A stretch of 64,000 nt of DNA from NCBI GenBank assembly GCA_937801655.1, contig CALMWC010000016.1:1-64000 (forward strand), given 5' to 3'. The position numbers were made by a program, and so were the translations under genes. Below the pieces are notes generated by a model that worked only from the letters and a program-made list of their open reading frames with translations, was not told where the DNA came from and searched no databases. Source of the DNA: an uncultured Gammaproteobacteria bacterium (GTDB lineage: Bacteria; Pseudomonadota; Gammaproteobacteria; Steroidobacterales; UBA11654). Below are positions 42,179-53,978 of the stretch, in pieces (within the stretch, counting starts at the first letter, position 1; each line of letters begins with the position of its first letter).

Positions 42179-42565
42179 TTAATTAGTGCCAACAGTAATC
42201 GAAAATATTGAATAGAATGTGATTAGAACAACTGCAATTCTAAAAGCCCTTATAACATAAAAACTCATAGTCCTTAGACTCAGTGTTGACACATAATCTT
42301 CTAAAATGACCTGCAGACCTAATTCAGCATGATAAATTAAATACAAAGACAACAAACATAGAATGAGAGCATTCAATGGTTCGCTTGCCCAAAATAGAAC
42401 TCCATCGTAATCTAAATATTGCAAGTTAAATAAAATTTGGTAGATGAACCAACCTGACAATAGAACCAGAATAACTGCTGTTTCTCTTTGGCTTTTCCAA
42501 TGATCTTTTGCGTGTTCAAAACCAGATAGGCATAAAAGGTTTAATATTCTTTTTAAGTAAATCAT
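42179..42565 (-). CDS. sdhD: Succinate dehydrogenase membrane anchor subunit
   Basis: 128 aa with three hydrophobic helices; 'YHAELGLQVILEDYV'; between sdhC and sdhA. Confidence 0.88.
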   Translation of the reverse strand: MIYLKRILNLLCLSGFEHAKDHWKSQRETAVILVLLSGWFIYQILFNLQYLDYDGVLFWASEPLNALILCLLSLYLIYHAELGLQVILEDYVSTLSLRTMSFYVIRAFRIAVVLITFYSIFSITVGTN

Positions 42566-42568
42566 AGG

Positions 42569-42958
42569 TCAGTTGGACTCAGAAAATATACACAGCCAAA
42601 AAAGAGCTGTCAAAATAAGAGAAAGAATAACAACAATGGCACCTGATATTTTTAATTCTCTTGTTTCAAAACCTTTTCCTATATCCCAGAATAAATGCCT
42701 TATGCCATTTAAGAAATGATAAAAAAATGCTTGTGTTACTAATACCCATAGACCTATCGCGATCGGACTGATAAATATGCTGGATATCGCATCAAACATT
42801 TCCTGGCCAATTGAAATGGATAAGATCCATATTGATAGACTGAAACCTACAATAAAGAGTGCAAACCCAGAAAGCCTGTGCAGTATAGACAGTGTATTGG
42901 TTACCTGCCACTTATACACTGATAAATGTGGGGACAAAGGTTGTTTTTCTTTACTCAT
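42569..42958 (-). CDS. sdhC: Succinate dehydrogenase cytochrome b556 subunit
   Basis: 'QPLSPHLSVYKWQVTNTLSILHRLSGFAL', 'FYHFLNGIRHLFWDIGKGFE'. Confidence 0.95.
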   Translation of the reverse strand: MSKEKQPLSPHLSVYKWQVTNTLSILHRLSGFALFIVGFSLSIWILSISIGQEMFDAISSIFISPIAIGLWVLVTQAFFYHFLNGIRHLFWDIGKGFETRELKISGAIVVILSLILTALFWLCIFSESN

Positions 42959-42961
42959 ATC

Positions 42962-42990
42962 TTGGTAAGCTTTAATGGGTCAATTATACT
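42962..42990 (+). promoter_or_regulatory. Candidate sigma70-type promoter for ygfZ
   Basis: TTGGTA (42962-42967), 17-nt spacer, TATACT (42985-42990). Confidence 0.4.
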
Positions 42991-43051
42991 GACTTTAATA
43001 GTTTCGAACATTTATTTTTACTGGATTTACATTATTTTTTATAATTAGATT

Positions 43052-43885
43052 ATGAATCATTTATCTCATCTATCAATATTGTCTTTCTCAGGAAGTGATG
43101 TGAAAGATTTCCTACAGGGTCAGATGACTCAGGATATAAATTCCATTTCAAATCAGAGTTATAAAATGACCTCTATACTCAACCCTAAAGGTCGAATGAT
43201 TGTTTCTGGATTAATAAAAAGATCTGAGGATATTTTCTTTTTAATAATTAGTAAGGATCTCAGTGAAGATATTCTGAATTGGTTATCACGTTACATCTTA
43301 AGATCCGATGTAATCATTACAATAGAAGATTTTAATATTATTGGATTGGATAATGTGAATCATAAAAAACTCATTAATCATCAAGATGATAGCCAGCAAC
43401 TTAACATTTCTCCCATTGATGTTGATAAGGATAGGTATATCTTAATTATCAATAATCAGGTCGTTACAAAAGACAATTCAATTCAATCAATCAATGAAAA
43501 TGATTGGATATTGGCTGATATCAAAAGTGGATTAGCGATAATAGATAAAAATAACAGTGAGAAATATATACCACAGATGATAAACCTAGATTTACTGGAA
43601 GGTATTAGTTTTTCAAAGGGGTGTTACACCGGGCAAGAAGTAGTTGCTAGAGTTCAACATAGAGGCAAGATTAAACAGAGAATGTTTCATATAATCATTG
43701 AATCTAATAGTAATGAAATAGATGCTCGATCTGAAGTGATGTGCGAAGATAAAAAGGTTGGATCAATAGTTATATCAAAAAAATCTAATAATTATTTTCA
43801 TGCGTTAGCCGTCATAAATACTATTAATTCTGATGAAGATTTATCCATGAATGGTTATGAAGTCAATTTAAAGAAGATTTCCTAG
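43052..43885 (+). CDS. ygfZ: YgfZ/GcvT-like folate-binding protein
   Basis: 'FLQGQMTQDINSI', signature 'FSKGCYTGQEVVARVQHRGKIKQRMF'. Confidence 0.92.
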   Translation: MNHLSHLSILSFSGSDVKDFLQGQMTQDINSISNQSYKMTSILNPKGRMIVSGLIKRSEDIFFLIISKDLSEDILNWLSRYILRSDVIITIEDFNIIGLDNVNHKKLINHQDDSQQLNISPIDVDKDRYILIINNQVVTKDNSIQSINENDWILADIKSGLAIIDKNNSEKYIPQMINLDLLEGISFSKGCYTGQEVVARVQHRGKIKQRMFHIIIESNSNEIDARSEVMCEDKKVGSIVISKKSNNYFHALAVINTINSDEDLSMNGYEVNLKKIS

Positions 43886-43909
43886 CAGTTCTTACCTAAC
43901 ATGACTGAT

Positions 43910-45400
43910 TTACTTATTTCTCATATGAGGAAATAATAGCACATCCCTAATAGAAGGGCTTTCTGTGAACAACATGACAAGCCTATCAATGCCAACTCCT
44001 AATCCAGAGGTTGGCGGCATTCCATATTCAAGGGCCTCAATATAATCTTGATCAAAAACCATAGCTTCATCATCGCCATCATTTCTTTCTTTGACTTGGG
44101 CTTTAAAACGATCCGATTGATCATCAGGATCATTGAGTTCTTGAAACCCATTGGCCAATTCACTACCTGCTATAAAAAATTCAAAACGGTCTACCAACCA
44201 TGGATCATTATCATTAGCTCTAGATAAAGGGGAAACATCTCTGGGATAACCGGTAATAAAAGTAGGTTCAATTAAATTATCTTCCACTGTTTTCTCAAAA
44301 ATCTCAAAGAGGAGCTTTCCAGTTGATGCATCATCATTAGTTTTAATTCCAAGTTCCTTGCAAGTATTTAATAGAGTTTCTCTATCTCTTAGTTTTTTTG
44401 GATCCATCTTAGGATTATATTGAATCACAGATTCTTCCAAAGTCATGCGCTTGTATGGACCTGATAGATCATATTCTCGATCTTGATATTGAATGGTTGT
44501 CGAGCCGTTTAGTGCGATTGCTATATCAATAATCATATCTTCAACAAGTGTCATGATCTCTTCATAGGACGCATAAGCTAGATAGAGTTCAAGCATCGTA
44601 AATTCTGGATTATGCTTTGTTGATATCCCTTCGTTTCTGAAAGATCGATTGATCTCATAAACGCGATGCAGACCACCAACCACCAACCGTTTTAAATAAA
44701 GTTCAGGAGCAATTCTTAAAAAGAAGTCTCGATCCAAAGTATTGTGATGAGTAATAAAAGGTTTAGCAATTGCACCCCCAGCAATTGGATGCATCATAGG
44801 GGTTTCTACTTCCAATATTTCCTTTTGGTCTAAAAAAGCACGTATCGTTGTGACAATTTTGGAACGCTTTTGAAAAACAGCTTTACTATCATCGGACATA
44901 ATTAAATCAAGATAACGCTTTCGATAACGTGTCTCAGTGTCTGTCAGTCCATGGTACTTCTCAGGCAAAGGCCTTAAGGATTTTGACAAGACTTCTATTT
45001 TTCCAACATTAACTGTCAACTCATCTGTTTTAGTTCTAAATAGGACGCCTTCAACCCAAATAATATCGCCAACATCATACGTCTTAAAGTTGTTATATGT
45101 TTTTTCATCAAGGTTCTTAGAATTCAAAAAAAGTTGAATCGAACCTGAACTATCTACCACTTTTGAAAAACTGGATTTACCCATAATTCTTTTTGCCATC
45201 ATTCTTCCAGCAATCTTCACCGTCTTATTGGCATCAATCACCTCTTCTCTTGTTGATTTCCCATAGGTCTCGAATAGATCTTTAACAATTGCATCGATTT
45301 CTATTGATATTGGGTAATTAAAGCCTTCTTCTCTCATTGAAAGAAGTTTATTTCTTCGTTCTTCTACAAGCTTATTCTGATCTTCTTTTTTTTCAGTCAT
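43910..45400 (-). CDS. lysS: Lysyl-tRNA synthetase (class II)
   Basis: 496 aa; 'FRNEGISTKHNPEFTMLELYLAYASYEE', 'GLGVGIDRLVMLFTESPSIRDVLLFPHMR'. Confidence 0.98.
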   Translation of the reverse strand: MTEKKEDQNKLVEERRNKLLSMREEGFNYPISIEIDAIVKDLFETYGKSTREEVIDANKTVKIAGRMMAKRIMGKSSFSKVVDSSGSIQLFLNSKNLDEKTYNNFKTYDVGDIIWVEGVLFRTKTDELTVNVGKIEVLSKSLRPLPEKYHGLTDTETRYRKRYLDLIMSDDSKAVFQKRSKIVTTIRAFLDQKEILEVETPMMHPIAGGAIAKPFITHHNTLDRDFFLRIAPELYLKRLVVGGLHRVYEINRSFRNEGISTKHNPEFTMLELYLAYASYEEIMTLVEDMIIDIAIALNGSTTIQYQDREYDLSGPYKRMTLEESVIQYNPKMDPKKLRDRETLLNTCKELGIKTNDDASTGKLLFEIFEKTVEDNLIEPTFITGYPRDVSPLSRANDNDPWLVDRFEFFIAGSELANGFQELNDPDDQSDRFKAQVKERNDGDDEAMVFDQDYIEALEYGMPPTSGLGVGIDRLVMLFTESPSIRDVLLFPHMRNK

Positions 45401-45418
45401 CGATTGTCCATTTATTTA

Positions 45419-46514
45419 CTAAACACCTTTTTTGAGGCTTGCTTCAAGGAATTTATTGATATCACCATTCAGTATAGCTTCTGGATTACTGGATTCAATT
45501 TGAGTTCTCAAATCCTTCACTCTAGACTGATCCAAAACATAAGATCTAATCTGACTTCCCCAACCAATATCGGCTTTAGTTTCTTCAACGGCTTGTGCTT
45601 TGTCCACTCGTTTCTGATGTTCCAACTCAAATAATTTTGCTCGCATTTGTTTCATTGCTGTGGCTTTATTTTTATGTTGTGAACGATCGTCTTGGCATTG
45701 AACCACAGTGCCCGATGGAACGTGAGTGATTCGTACTGCCGATTCAGTGGTATTAACATGCTGTCCGCCAGCTCCACTGGCTCTATAAACATCTATTCTA
45801 AGATCGCTGGGATCCATTTCAATTTCAAAATTATCTTCAATCTCAGGAGAGGTAAAAACAGCTGCAAATGATGTGTGTCTTCTGTTTCCTGAATCAAAAG
45901 GTGACTTTCTAACCAATCGATGAACTCCAGTTTCCGTTCTCATCCATCCGTATGCAAAATCTCCAGTGATATGTATGGTTGCACTTTTAATCCCCGCGAC
46001 TTCACCGGGTGATACCTCTATGAGTTTGGCAGTAAAATCATTGGACTCGCACCAACGCAAATACATTCGCAAAAGCATATTAGCCCAATCTTGGGCTTCC
46101 GTTCCACCCGAGCCTGCTTGAATATCAAGAAAACAATTGGAAGCATCCATTTCACCACTGAACATTCTTTGAATTTCAAGTTGATTAATGATGTTCTCAA
46201 ATGCAACTAATTCCTCAGACAGTTCTTCTAGACTTGAAGCATCATTTTCACTCATAGCCAATTCAAGTAATACTTCAGCGTCTTCAAGACTGCTGCCAAT
46301 GGTTTCGATTCTATTTAATACTTTTTCCAATCTAGATCTTTCTTGATTGAGTGTTTGACTCAATTCACGATCTTCCCAAATACTAGGATCATTGAGTGAA
46401 TTTAATACTTCATTGAGTCTTTTGGATTTTTCATCAAAGTCAAAGATACCCCCTGAGTGCATCAAATCGTTTTATTAAATCATTAAGAACTATTTTTAAT
46501 TGGGCTTCATCCAT
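45419..46514 (-). CDS. prfB: Peptide chain release factor 2, expressed by programmed +1 frameshift
   Basis: Body 45419-46465 has '[15 protein letters not shown]' and '[19 protein letters not shown]'. Upstream 0-frame ORF from ATG 46514 reads [24 protein letters not shown] then UGA; the junction is AGGGGG-TAT-CTT-TGA-C. Confidence 0.97.
46439..46454 (-). promoter_or_regulatory. RF2 programmed +1 frameshift site (internal SD + CUU UGA C)
   Basis: Reverse strand AGGGGGTATCTTTGAC, with the TGA at 46442-46440 in the upstream frame and GAC continuing as DFDEKSKRL. Confidence 0.95.
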
Positions 46515-46532
46515 CTTATTAATCCTGAAGAA

Positions 46533-47204
46533 TTAATTCATTATGTCATATGTTTTTCTTAAATCTATGAACTGTTGAAGATATTCAGTGCTGTCTTTAA
46601 TAAAGACTTGAGAACGATTATTTTCTACAGCAATCGCTATTACTATTTTATTTACTTTTATCCCTGTAAGTTCTTCAAACATTAAAGCATAAGCTGAAGA
46701 TTGCATGAAATAGCCATCTATCCAGCTCTCTTTTTTTGTTTTGGAACTGGTTTTAAAATCAATTACAGCCAATTCCCCATCCCATTCAGCAATGACATCC
46801 ACCCTTCCACCCACTTTTAATTGATCGCTATACAGTGGGGCTTCTATAGCATTAATAATCCCAATATTATTATCCAATAGTTCCGTCAGTTGAAGAAACA
46901 TATCTTCAATATGAGGCATTGGATCTTCAAATAAGTTTATTTGTGATGCCATTTCATTACGCAAGTACATTTCAGCCATCTTATGAACTTTATTTCCTCT
47001 AGTGGTAGCAGCTTTTGTAATGGCATCTGCTTTACTATCCCCTACTCTTTGACGCCAAGCCAAAATGGAGGCTTTGGATAACAAGCCAGTGATCGTTGTG
47101 ACTGAAGGGTACGATTTACCTTCTGGAGTTTCATAAAAACGGCCACTATCGGAGCTTTTTGTATTGAGTTCTTTTAATTGAACTATTTCGTGTTTGAAAG
47201 TCAT
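46533..47204 (-). CDS. PD-(D/E)XK exonuclease, MGME1/phage-exonuclease-like
   Basis: 'RFYETPEGKSYPSVTTITGLLSKASILAWRQRVG' and catalytic 'GRVDVIAEWDGELAVIDFKTSSK'. Confidence 0.7.
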   Translation of the reverse strand: MTFKHEIVQLKELNTKSSDSGRFYETPEGKSYPSVTTITGLLSKASILAWRQRVGDSKADAITKAATTRGNKVHKMAEMYLRNEMASQINLFEDPMPHIEDMFLQLTELLDNNIGIINAIEAPLYSDQLKVGGRVDVIAEWDGELAVIDFKTSSKTKKESWIDGYFMQSSAYALMFEELTGIKVNKIVIAIAVENNRSQVFIKDSTEYLQQFIDLRKTYDIMN

Positions 47205-47269
47205 GGTTTGCTGATTTTAGTAATGATGATCTATAATTATTCTAATGTTAATGATAAATGATTTTTTAA

Positions 47270-47626
47270 ATGAAAGAAGAAAATAACTCGCATATACAAG
47301 CATTGGGTGAAGGGCAAATAAAGTACAAAGAACAATGGTACACCGAGAGTTTTATCCTTTTTAATGAAGAAATTATAACTCCATGGTCTCATCCAGAAGT
47401 CAAGAATCTAAATATCAATGATTTTAAATTTGCTCTCGATAGTGAATGTGAACTCATACTTTTAGGCACAGGATTAAATCAAGTTTTCCCCGATCGTTAT
47501 TTATTGACTGAAATTCTTAAAACAGGAAAAGGCATTGAAGTCATGGATACCATGAGTGCTTGTCGAACTTACAATGTAATCAGCTCTGAGTATCGATCTG
47601 TGGTTGCCATGTTGATGATAGGTTAA
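47270..47626 (+). CDS. Mth938/DUF498-like domain protein
   Basis: 118 aa; 'LILLGTGLNQVFPDRYLLTEILKTGKGIEVMDTMSACRTYNVISSEYRSVVAMLMIG'. Confidence 0.8.
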   Translation: MKEENNSHIQALGEGQIKYKEQWYTESFILFNEEIITPWSHPEVKNLNINDFKFALDSECELILLGTGLNQVFPDRYLLTEILKTGKGIEVMDTMSACRTYNVISSEYRSVVAMLMIG

Positions 47627-47634
47627 TTACTGAG

Positions 47635-47709
47635 TTATTTTGGCAATCTAGAAATCAAAAAATAAACGAGAAGCAGCAGCGCTATAAATACAATTACTTT
47701 TGGAAACAC
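47635..47709 (-). CDS. Candidate 24-aa single-pass membrane microprotein
   Basis: GTG at 47709, 1 nt after the TAA of the upstream gene; encodes MFPKVIVFIALLLLVYFLISRLPK*. Confidence 0.3.
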   Translation of the reverse strand: MFPKVIVFIALLLLVYFLISRLPK

Positions 47710-47710
47710 A

Positions 47711-48298
47711 TTAACTCCAGCTTTTGATAATAATGAATAATAAGAAAACCACTATGACAAAATAACCCAATTTATCGATATTCTTTCTGATGGCTGGTAA
47801 TCCCTTTTCTCCACCAATTTTAGCTGCATAAGCAACCAGATAAAAACGCAAACCTCTTGAAATAAGTGTCGCGAATATAAAGAATATAAAATTCATTTTC
47901 ATAGCGCCAGCCATGATAGTGAATACTTTAAAAGGAATAATAGTAAATCCTGCTATTAAAATAACCGCAGGACCCCAGGCCTTAAACCAATCAACTGCTT
48001 GTAGATAATAATCAATCATGCCTATTGTTTTAATAAATTCCATTGCAAAATCAATGGCATAAAAACCAATTAAAAACCCTAGAATACCTCCCAATAAAGA
48101 CCCAAGTGTGGTTATATTTGCATATAAAAAAGCTTTTTCTGGTTTGGATAACGTCATCGGTGCAAGTATCACATCGGGTGGGATCGGAATAATAAACCAT
48201 GATTCTACAAAGCTGTATAAAAATAAAAAATAAATGGCTCCAGGCTTTGAAGCTAATTTGAGACAGTATTCAAATAATGATGAAAAAAACTCTTTCAT
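47711..48298 (-). CDS. YqaA/DedA-family (SNARE-associated) membrane protein
   Basis: 195 aa, multiple TM, 'FLYSFVESWFIIPIPPDVILAPM', 'AGFTIIPFKVFTIMAGAMKMN'. Confidence 0.85.
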   Translation of the reverse strand: MKEFFSSLFEYCLKLASKPGAIYFLFLYSFVESWFIIPIPPDVILAPMTLSKPEKAFLYANITTLGSLLGGILGFLIGFYAIDFAMEFIKTIGMIDYYLQAVDWFKAWGPAVILIAGFTIIPFKVFTIMAGAMKMNFIFFIFATLISRGLRFYLVAYAAKIGGEKGLPAIRKNIDKLGYFVIVVFLLFIIIKSWS

Positions 48299-49044
48299 TA
48301 AATAATCAATTTACCCCACTCTTCTATTGATTGCATTTGGGAATAGTTGGTTAAATCAGAAGCCAGTGGGGTTATGGACACTTTGTTATTATTAATTGCA
48401 TGAAAATCAGTGCCCTCATCAAGATTCTTTGGAGGTGGAGGTGGTCCGACCCAATGAATATCATCTCCATAAGCATCTTGGTTTTGACTGTTGTTTTCAG
48501 GCATAGCTCTTTGACCTAATCGAGTTACAGCAAACCCTTGCAATTCGGCGTATGGAATATCTGGAACATTGATATTCAAAACTGGATTTAATTTTAGATG
48601 TTCTATATGAGTTTCAATCAATTCGCTTGATACTTGAACCGCTGTCTCTAGATGTTTTGGCTTCAAACTGGTAATGGAAAGAGCAAGACATGGCATGTTC
48701 ATAAATCTTCCGCCCATGGCAGCACCCACCGTGCCTGAATATAAAACATCATCCCCAAGATTAGCTCCATGATTGATACCACTAACTAATAAGTCGGGAG
48801 GATTCTCTAATATTCTTGTCAGGGCCATAAAAACACAATCACTTGGTGTTCCGTTAACATAGTAGCCATTGTCTTTAAATTTTCTAATCCTTAAAGGATT
48901 TTTTAATGTCAATGAACTGCTGGCACCGCTGCAATTATTTTCAGGCGCCACTATTGTCACATCTGCAAATACTGATAAAGCCTCAGAAAGCATCTCAATG
49001 CCTTTAGCATAATACCCATCATCATTGCTTAATAAGATATTCAT
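48298..49044 (-). CDS. surE: 5'/3'-nucleotidase SurE
   Basis: 'MNILLSNDDGYYAKGIEML', 'APENNCSGASSSLTL', 'VSGINHGANLGDDVLYSGTVGAAMGGRF'. Confidence 0.96.
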   Translation of the reverse strand: MNILLSNDDGYYAKGIEMLSEALSVFADVTIVAPENNCSGASSSLTLKNPLRIRKFKDNGYYVNGTPSDCVFMALTRILENPPDLLVSGINHGANLGDDVLYSGTVGAAMGGRFMNMPCLALSITSLKPKHLETAVQVSSELIETHIEHLKLNPVLNINVPDIPYAELQGFAVTRLGQRAMPENNSQNQDAYGDDIHWVGPPPPPKNLDEGTDFHAINNNKVSITPLASDLTNYSQMQSIEEWGKLII

Positions 49045-49048
49045 ACAA

Positions 49049-49801
49049 TTATAGTGACTTTACGATTTCTTTCATTCTGATTTGAACTTCATCAGAAAAC
49101 CAGTTGTCTGCAAATTTATTGCCCATCGTAATCAAATCTTTATCTATTAAATCATTGAGGTCTGCTTTAGCATTCATTCGAGTCGAATTCATTGCAATTG
49201 TCGGAAGGGATACTAATTGCTCCAACCATTCAAACGATCTTGGCACCACTTGATCCATATCAACAAGTTCATTGATAAAACCAATCTCATGTGCAAAATC
49301 AAACTTCATCAACTTGCCTTGCATCATTAATATATTTGCATGATTCTCTCCTACCAATCTGGCAAAAGCTTTGAAAATGATTTTAGGCACAGACAATCCC
49401 ACAAAAACTTCATTCATACCAATTTTAAAATCTCCTTTGGCAGCAATTCGATAATCACAAAATGTAGTCAATACTGCTCCACCAGCAGGGCTATGACCAG
49501 TTATTGCGGCCACAACTGGAACGGGTGATTTTGATATTTTTGCCATCAAACCCCAAAACGAATGAAAGAAATTAGAAATTTCTGTTTCGGATAAGGTGAT
49601 TAAGCTCTTTACATCCAATCCTGCAGAGAAGATGCCCTCATTTCCACTGAGAATTAGTCCTTTAGCACCTTGTTCTGTTAATAAGTCAATTGCATTATGA
49701 ATGCTTTGAACGAGTTCTTGATTTAAAGCATTCACTGGCTTTCTATCCATCTGTATCTCTGCAATGGAATTGCTCCAATTGATCTTGACTAAATCATTCA
49801 T
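49049..49801 (-). CDS. Enoyl-CoA hydratase/isomerase family protein
   Basis: Crotonase motifs 'NEGIFSAGLDVKSL' and 'AAITGHSPAGGAVLTTFCDYRIAA'; resembles delta3,delta2-enoyl-CoA isomerase (ECI1) proteins. Confidence 0.85.
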   Translation of the reverse strand: MNDLVKINWSNSIAEIQMDRKPVNALNQELVQSIHNAIDLLTEQGAKGLILSGNEGIFSAGLDVKSLITLSETEISNFFHSFWGLMAKISKSPVPVVAAITGHSPAGGAVLTTFCDYRIAAKGDFKIGMNEVFVGLSVPKIIFKAFARLVGENHANILMMQGKLMKFDFAHEIGFINELVDMDQVVPRSFEWLEQLVSLPTIAMNSTRMNAKADLNDLIDKDLITMGNKFADNWFSDEVQIRMKEIVKSL

Positions 49802-50091
49802 TCTGTTGCCTCTTTTTGATTTCCATCATTGATTAAATAGAATTCTTCTCCTTCTTTCACCATACCAATGTCTATTCTTGCTTTCTCTTCAATGGCATCT
49901 TGTCCATTTTTTAAATCCTTAATTTCTTCTTTCAGTCTATTGTTGCGAATGGTCATGTTTTCATTCTCAATTGTTTGTAAAGCAATAAGATTTTCTATTT
50001 CCTTCATTTTTTTATAACCATCTTTCTTAACCCAAATATTGATTTGAAGTGCAATCAATAAAGCCAGGAGAATTATAAATACCAATTTCAC
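49798..50091 (-). CDS. ftsB: Cell division protein FtsB
   Basis: 97 aa, one N-terminal TM plus coiled coil, 'ARIDIGMVKEGEEFYLI'; directly downstream of eno. Confidence 0.88.
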   Translation of the reverse strand: MKLVFIILLALLIALQINIWVKKDGYKKMKEIENLIALQTIENENMTIRNNRLKEEIKDLKNGQDAIEEKARIDIGMVKEGEEFYLINDGNQKEATE

Positions 50092-50103
50092 TATTCCTTG
50101 AAC

Positions 50104-51390
<1,287 letters not shown>

Positions 51391-51425
51391 TTATATAATT
51401 AAATTTGAAAGAGTGAATGTTAATA

Positions 51426-52256
51426 CTATTTTTTAACAAGTTCATCAATTGACTTTAAATCAGTCAAAAGTGACTCAATGTCCTTAAGTGGAAATGAATT
51501 AGGTCCATCACTCAGGGCTTTCTCTGGTTCAGGATGAGTCTCAATAAAGATACCACCAATACCAACCGCTGTCGCTGCTCTAGCTAATGGCGGTATAAAT
51601 TCTCTTTGGCCATCCGAAGAGTTACCTTTGCCCCCTGGTAATTGAAGAGAATGCGTTCCATCAAAAATTACTGGGCATCCTGTTTCTCTTAAAATAACCA
51701 AAGAACGCATATCACTGACTAAATTATTATAGCCAAAACTAAAACCCCTCTCGCAGACTAAAATATTTTCATTGCCGGTAGATTTTGCTTTATCAACTAC
51801 ATTTTTCATTTCCCACGGAGATAAGAATTGTCCTTTTTTAATATTTACTGGTTTATTCTGAGCCACAACATTCAATATAAAATTTGTTTGTCTGCAAAGG
51901 AATGCTGGCGTTTGAAGAACATCCACAACCGATGCAACCTCATCCAAGGGTGAATCTTCATGGATATCAGTCAGTATTGGCACGCCTATACTCTTTTTAA
52001 CACCATCTAATATTTTTAAACCTTCATCGATCCCAGGACCCCTATAACTTTTCAAAGAAGTTCGATTTGCTTTATCAAAAGATGATTTATAAATAAAAGG
52101 CACAGAGAGTCTGTCTGTAATTTCTTTGAGATTACCAGCAACTTCTTCAGCAAGTGTCTTAGACTCAATAACACATGGTCCAGCAATCAATAATAATGGG
52201 GATTCATTACTTATCTTTATATTTCCAATATTAACACTCACAATACTACCTCTCAT
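51426..52256 (-). CDS. kdsA: 3-deoxy-8-phosphooctulonate synthase
   Basis: '[20 protein letters not shown]', '[13 protein letters not shown]', '[14 protein letters not shown]'. Confidence 0.97.
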   Translation of the reverse strand: MRGSIVSVNIGNIKISNESPLLLIAGPCVIESKTLAEEVAGNLKEITDRLSVPFIYKSSFDKANRTSLKSYRGPGIDEGLKILDGVKKSIGVPILTDIHEDSPLDEVASVVDVLQTPAFLCRQTNFILNVVAQNKPVNIKKGQFLSPWEMKNVVDKAKSTGNENILVCERGFSFGYNNLVSDMRSLVILRETGCPVIFDGTHSLQLPGGKGNSSDGQREFIPPLARAATAVGIGGIFIETHPEPEKALSDGPNSFPLKDIESLLTDLKSIDELVKK

Positions 52257-53877
52257 CCTTTTGAGAATATTCTACAGCAGCTTCTATAAAAGATTGAAAA
52301 AGTGGGTGCCCTTGAAGAGGTGAAGAAGTAAATTCAGGGTGAAATTGGCATGCTAAGAACCAAGGATGATCAGTTAATTCAATCATTTCTGCCAATCCAT
52401 CTTTGGAGAATCCAGAGAATATCATTTTATGTTTTTCCAACTGATCTTTGAAATTAATATTGAATTCATATCGATGGCGATGCCTCTCATAGACAGAATC
52501 TTGATTATAGATTTGTTGAGCCTTAGTATTGTCTTTGAAAATACATTCTTGTGCACCCAACCTCATTGTTCCCCCTAAATTAGAATCTTCAGATCGATTT
52601 TCAAGAGAACCATCTGTATTCATCCACTCGGTAATTAAAGCAATCACTGGTGAGTTTGTATTGGGATTAAATTCGGTACTATTAGCATCTGATAAGCCCA
52701 GTATATTCCTTGCATACTCAATAACAGCAGCTTGCATACCGAGGCAAATTCCTAGATATGGGATATTATTAGTTCTGGCATACTCAATAGCGTCTATCAT
52801 TCCTTCTATACCTCTGTCACCAAAACCACCAGGTATTAGTATGGCATCCATACCATCTAAAGACTGTGTGCCATTTTTTTGTATCTCTTCTGATTCAACA
52901 TAAATAATTTCAACATTTGTTTTTGTTTTAAAACCAGCATGTCTCAATGACTCACTGAGTGATATATAAGAATCTTTAAAATCAACATACTTACCAACCA
53001 TTGCTACTTTGACACTGGAAATAGTGGTTGCTTTAGCTTCTATGATCTTACTCCATTCAGAAAGATCAGGTGCAGGTGCTTTAATGTTCAATTTATTAAT
53101 CATAATTTCATCCAAGCCTTGCTCATTAAGGATTAGAGGAATTTGATATATATCTTCAGCATCATGAGCAGAAATCACAGCTTCTTCTGCCACATTAGTA
53201 AAGAGTGCAATTTTTTTAAAATGTTCTTTTGGAAGTGGCTTTTCAGATCTACAAACCAGAGCATCTGGCTGTATTCCTATTGCTCTAAGCTCTCTAACAG
53301 AATGTTGTGTTGGTTTAGTTTTGATTTCATCTGATGCTCTGATATAAGGCACTAATGTTAGGTGAACATAAGCAACACTACATCCATTTTTCTCTATACC
53401 CATTTGACGAATGGCTTCAATAAAAGGAAGTGACTCAATATCACCAACTGTTCCACCAACTTCAACAATAGTGATATCAAAATCTTTAGAGCCTAGTTTT
53501 ATATTTTCTTTTATTGCGTCTGTTACATGAGGGATAACTTGTACAGTTGCCCCTAGATAATCACCTCTTCTTTCTTTAGCAATAACGCTCTCATAAATTT
53601 TACCTGCAGTGAAATTACTGTTTTTCCCTGTCGTAGTAGAAACATATCTTTCATAATGCCCTAGATCAAGATCTGTCTCAGTGCCATCTTCTGTAACAAA
53701 AACCTCACCATGTTGATAAGGACTCATGGTTCCAGGGTCAACATTAAGATATGGGTCAAGTTTCATAATACCTACTTTCAGACCTCTAGCTTCAAGAATA
53801 GCGCCTAGAGATGCAGAGGTAACGCCCTTTCCAAGAGCTGAAACTACACCGCCTGTTACAAAAATTAAATCTGACAT
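52246..53877 (-). CDS. pyrG: CTP synthase
   Basis: 543 aa; '[30 protein letters not shown]', '[18 protein letters not shown]'. Confidence 0.98.
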   Translation of the reverse strand: MSDLIFVTGGVVSALGKGVTSASLGAILEARGLKVGIMKLDPYLNVDPGTMSPYQHGEVFVTEDGTETDLDLGHYERYVSTTTGKNSNFTAGKIYESVIAKERRGDYLGATVQVIPHVTDAIKENIKLGSKDFDITIVEVGGTVGDIESLPFIEAIRQMGIEKNGCSVAYVHLTLVPYIRASDEIKTKPTQHSVRELRAIGIQPDALVCRSEKPLPKEHFKKIALFTNVAEEAVISAHDAEDIYQIPLILNEQGLDEIMINKLNIKAPAPDLSEWSKIIEAKATTISSVKVAMVGKYVDFKDSYISLSESLRHAGFKTKTNVEIIYVESEEIQKNGTQSLDGMDAILIPGGFGDRGIEGMIDAIEYARTNNIPYLGICLGMQAAVIEYARNILGLSDANSTEFNPNTNSPVIALITEWMNTDGSLENRSEDSNLGGTMRLGAQECIFKDNTKAQQIYNQDSVYERHRHRYEFNINFKDQLEKHKMIFSGFSKDGLAEMIELTDHPWFLACQFHPEFTSSPLQGHPLFQSFIEAAVEYSQKDER

Positions 53878-53978
53878 ACCCGGGTTTAAAACATTCCTAT
53901 TTATATATTAATTTATTGGGATAGATCACAAGACTTTAGGTAATGTAAAGTAGCATATCCCGGTCCTTCAACTTAACA

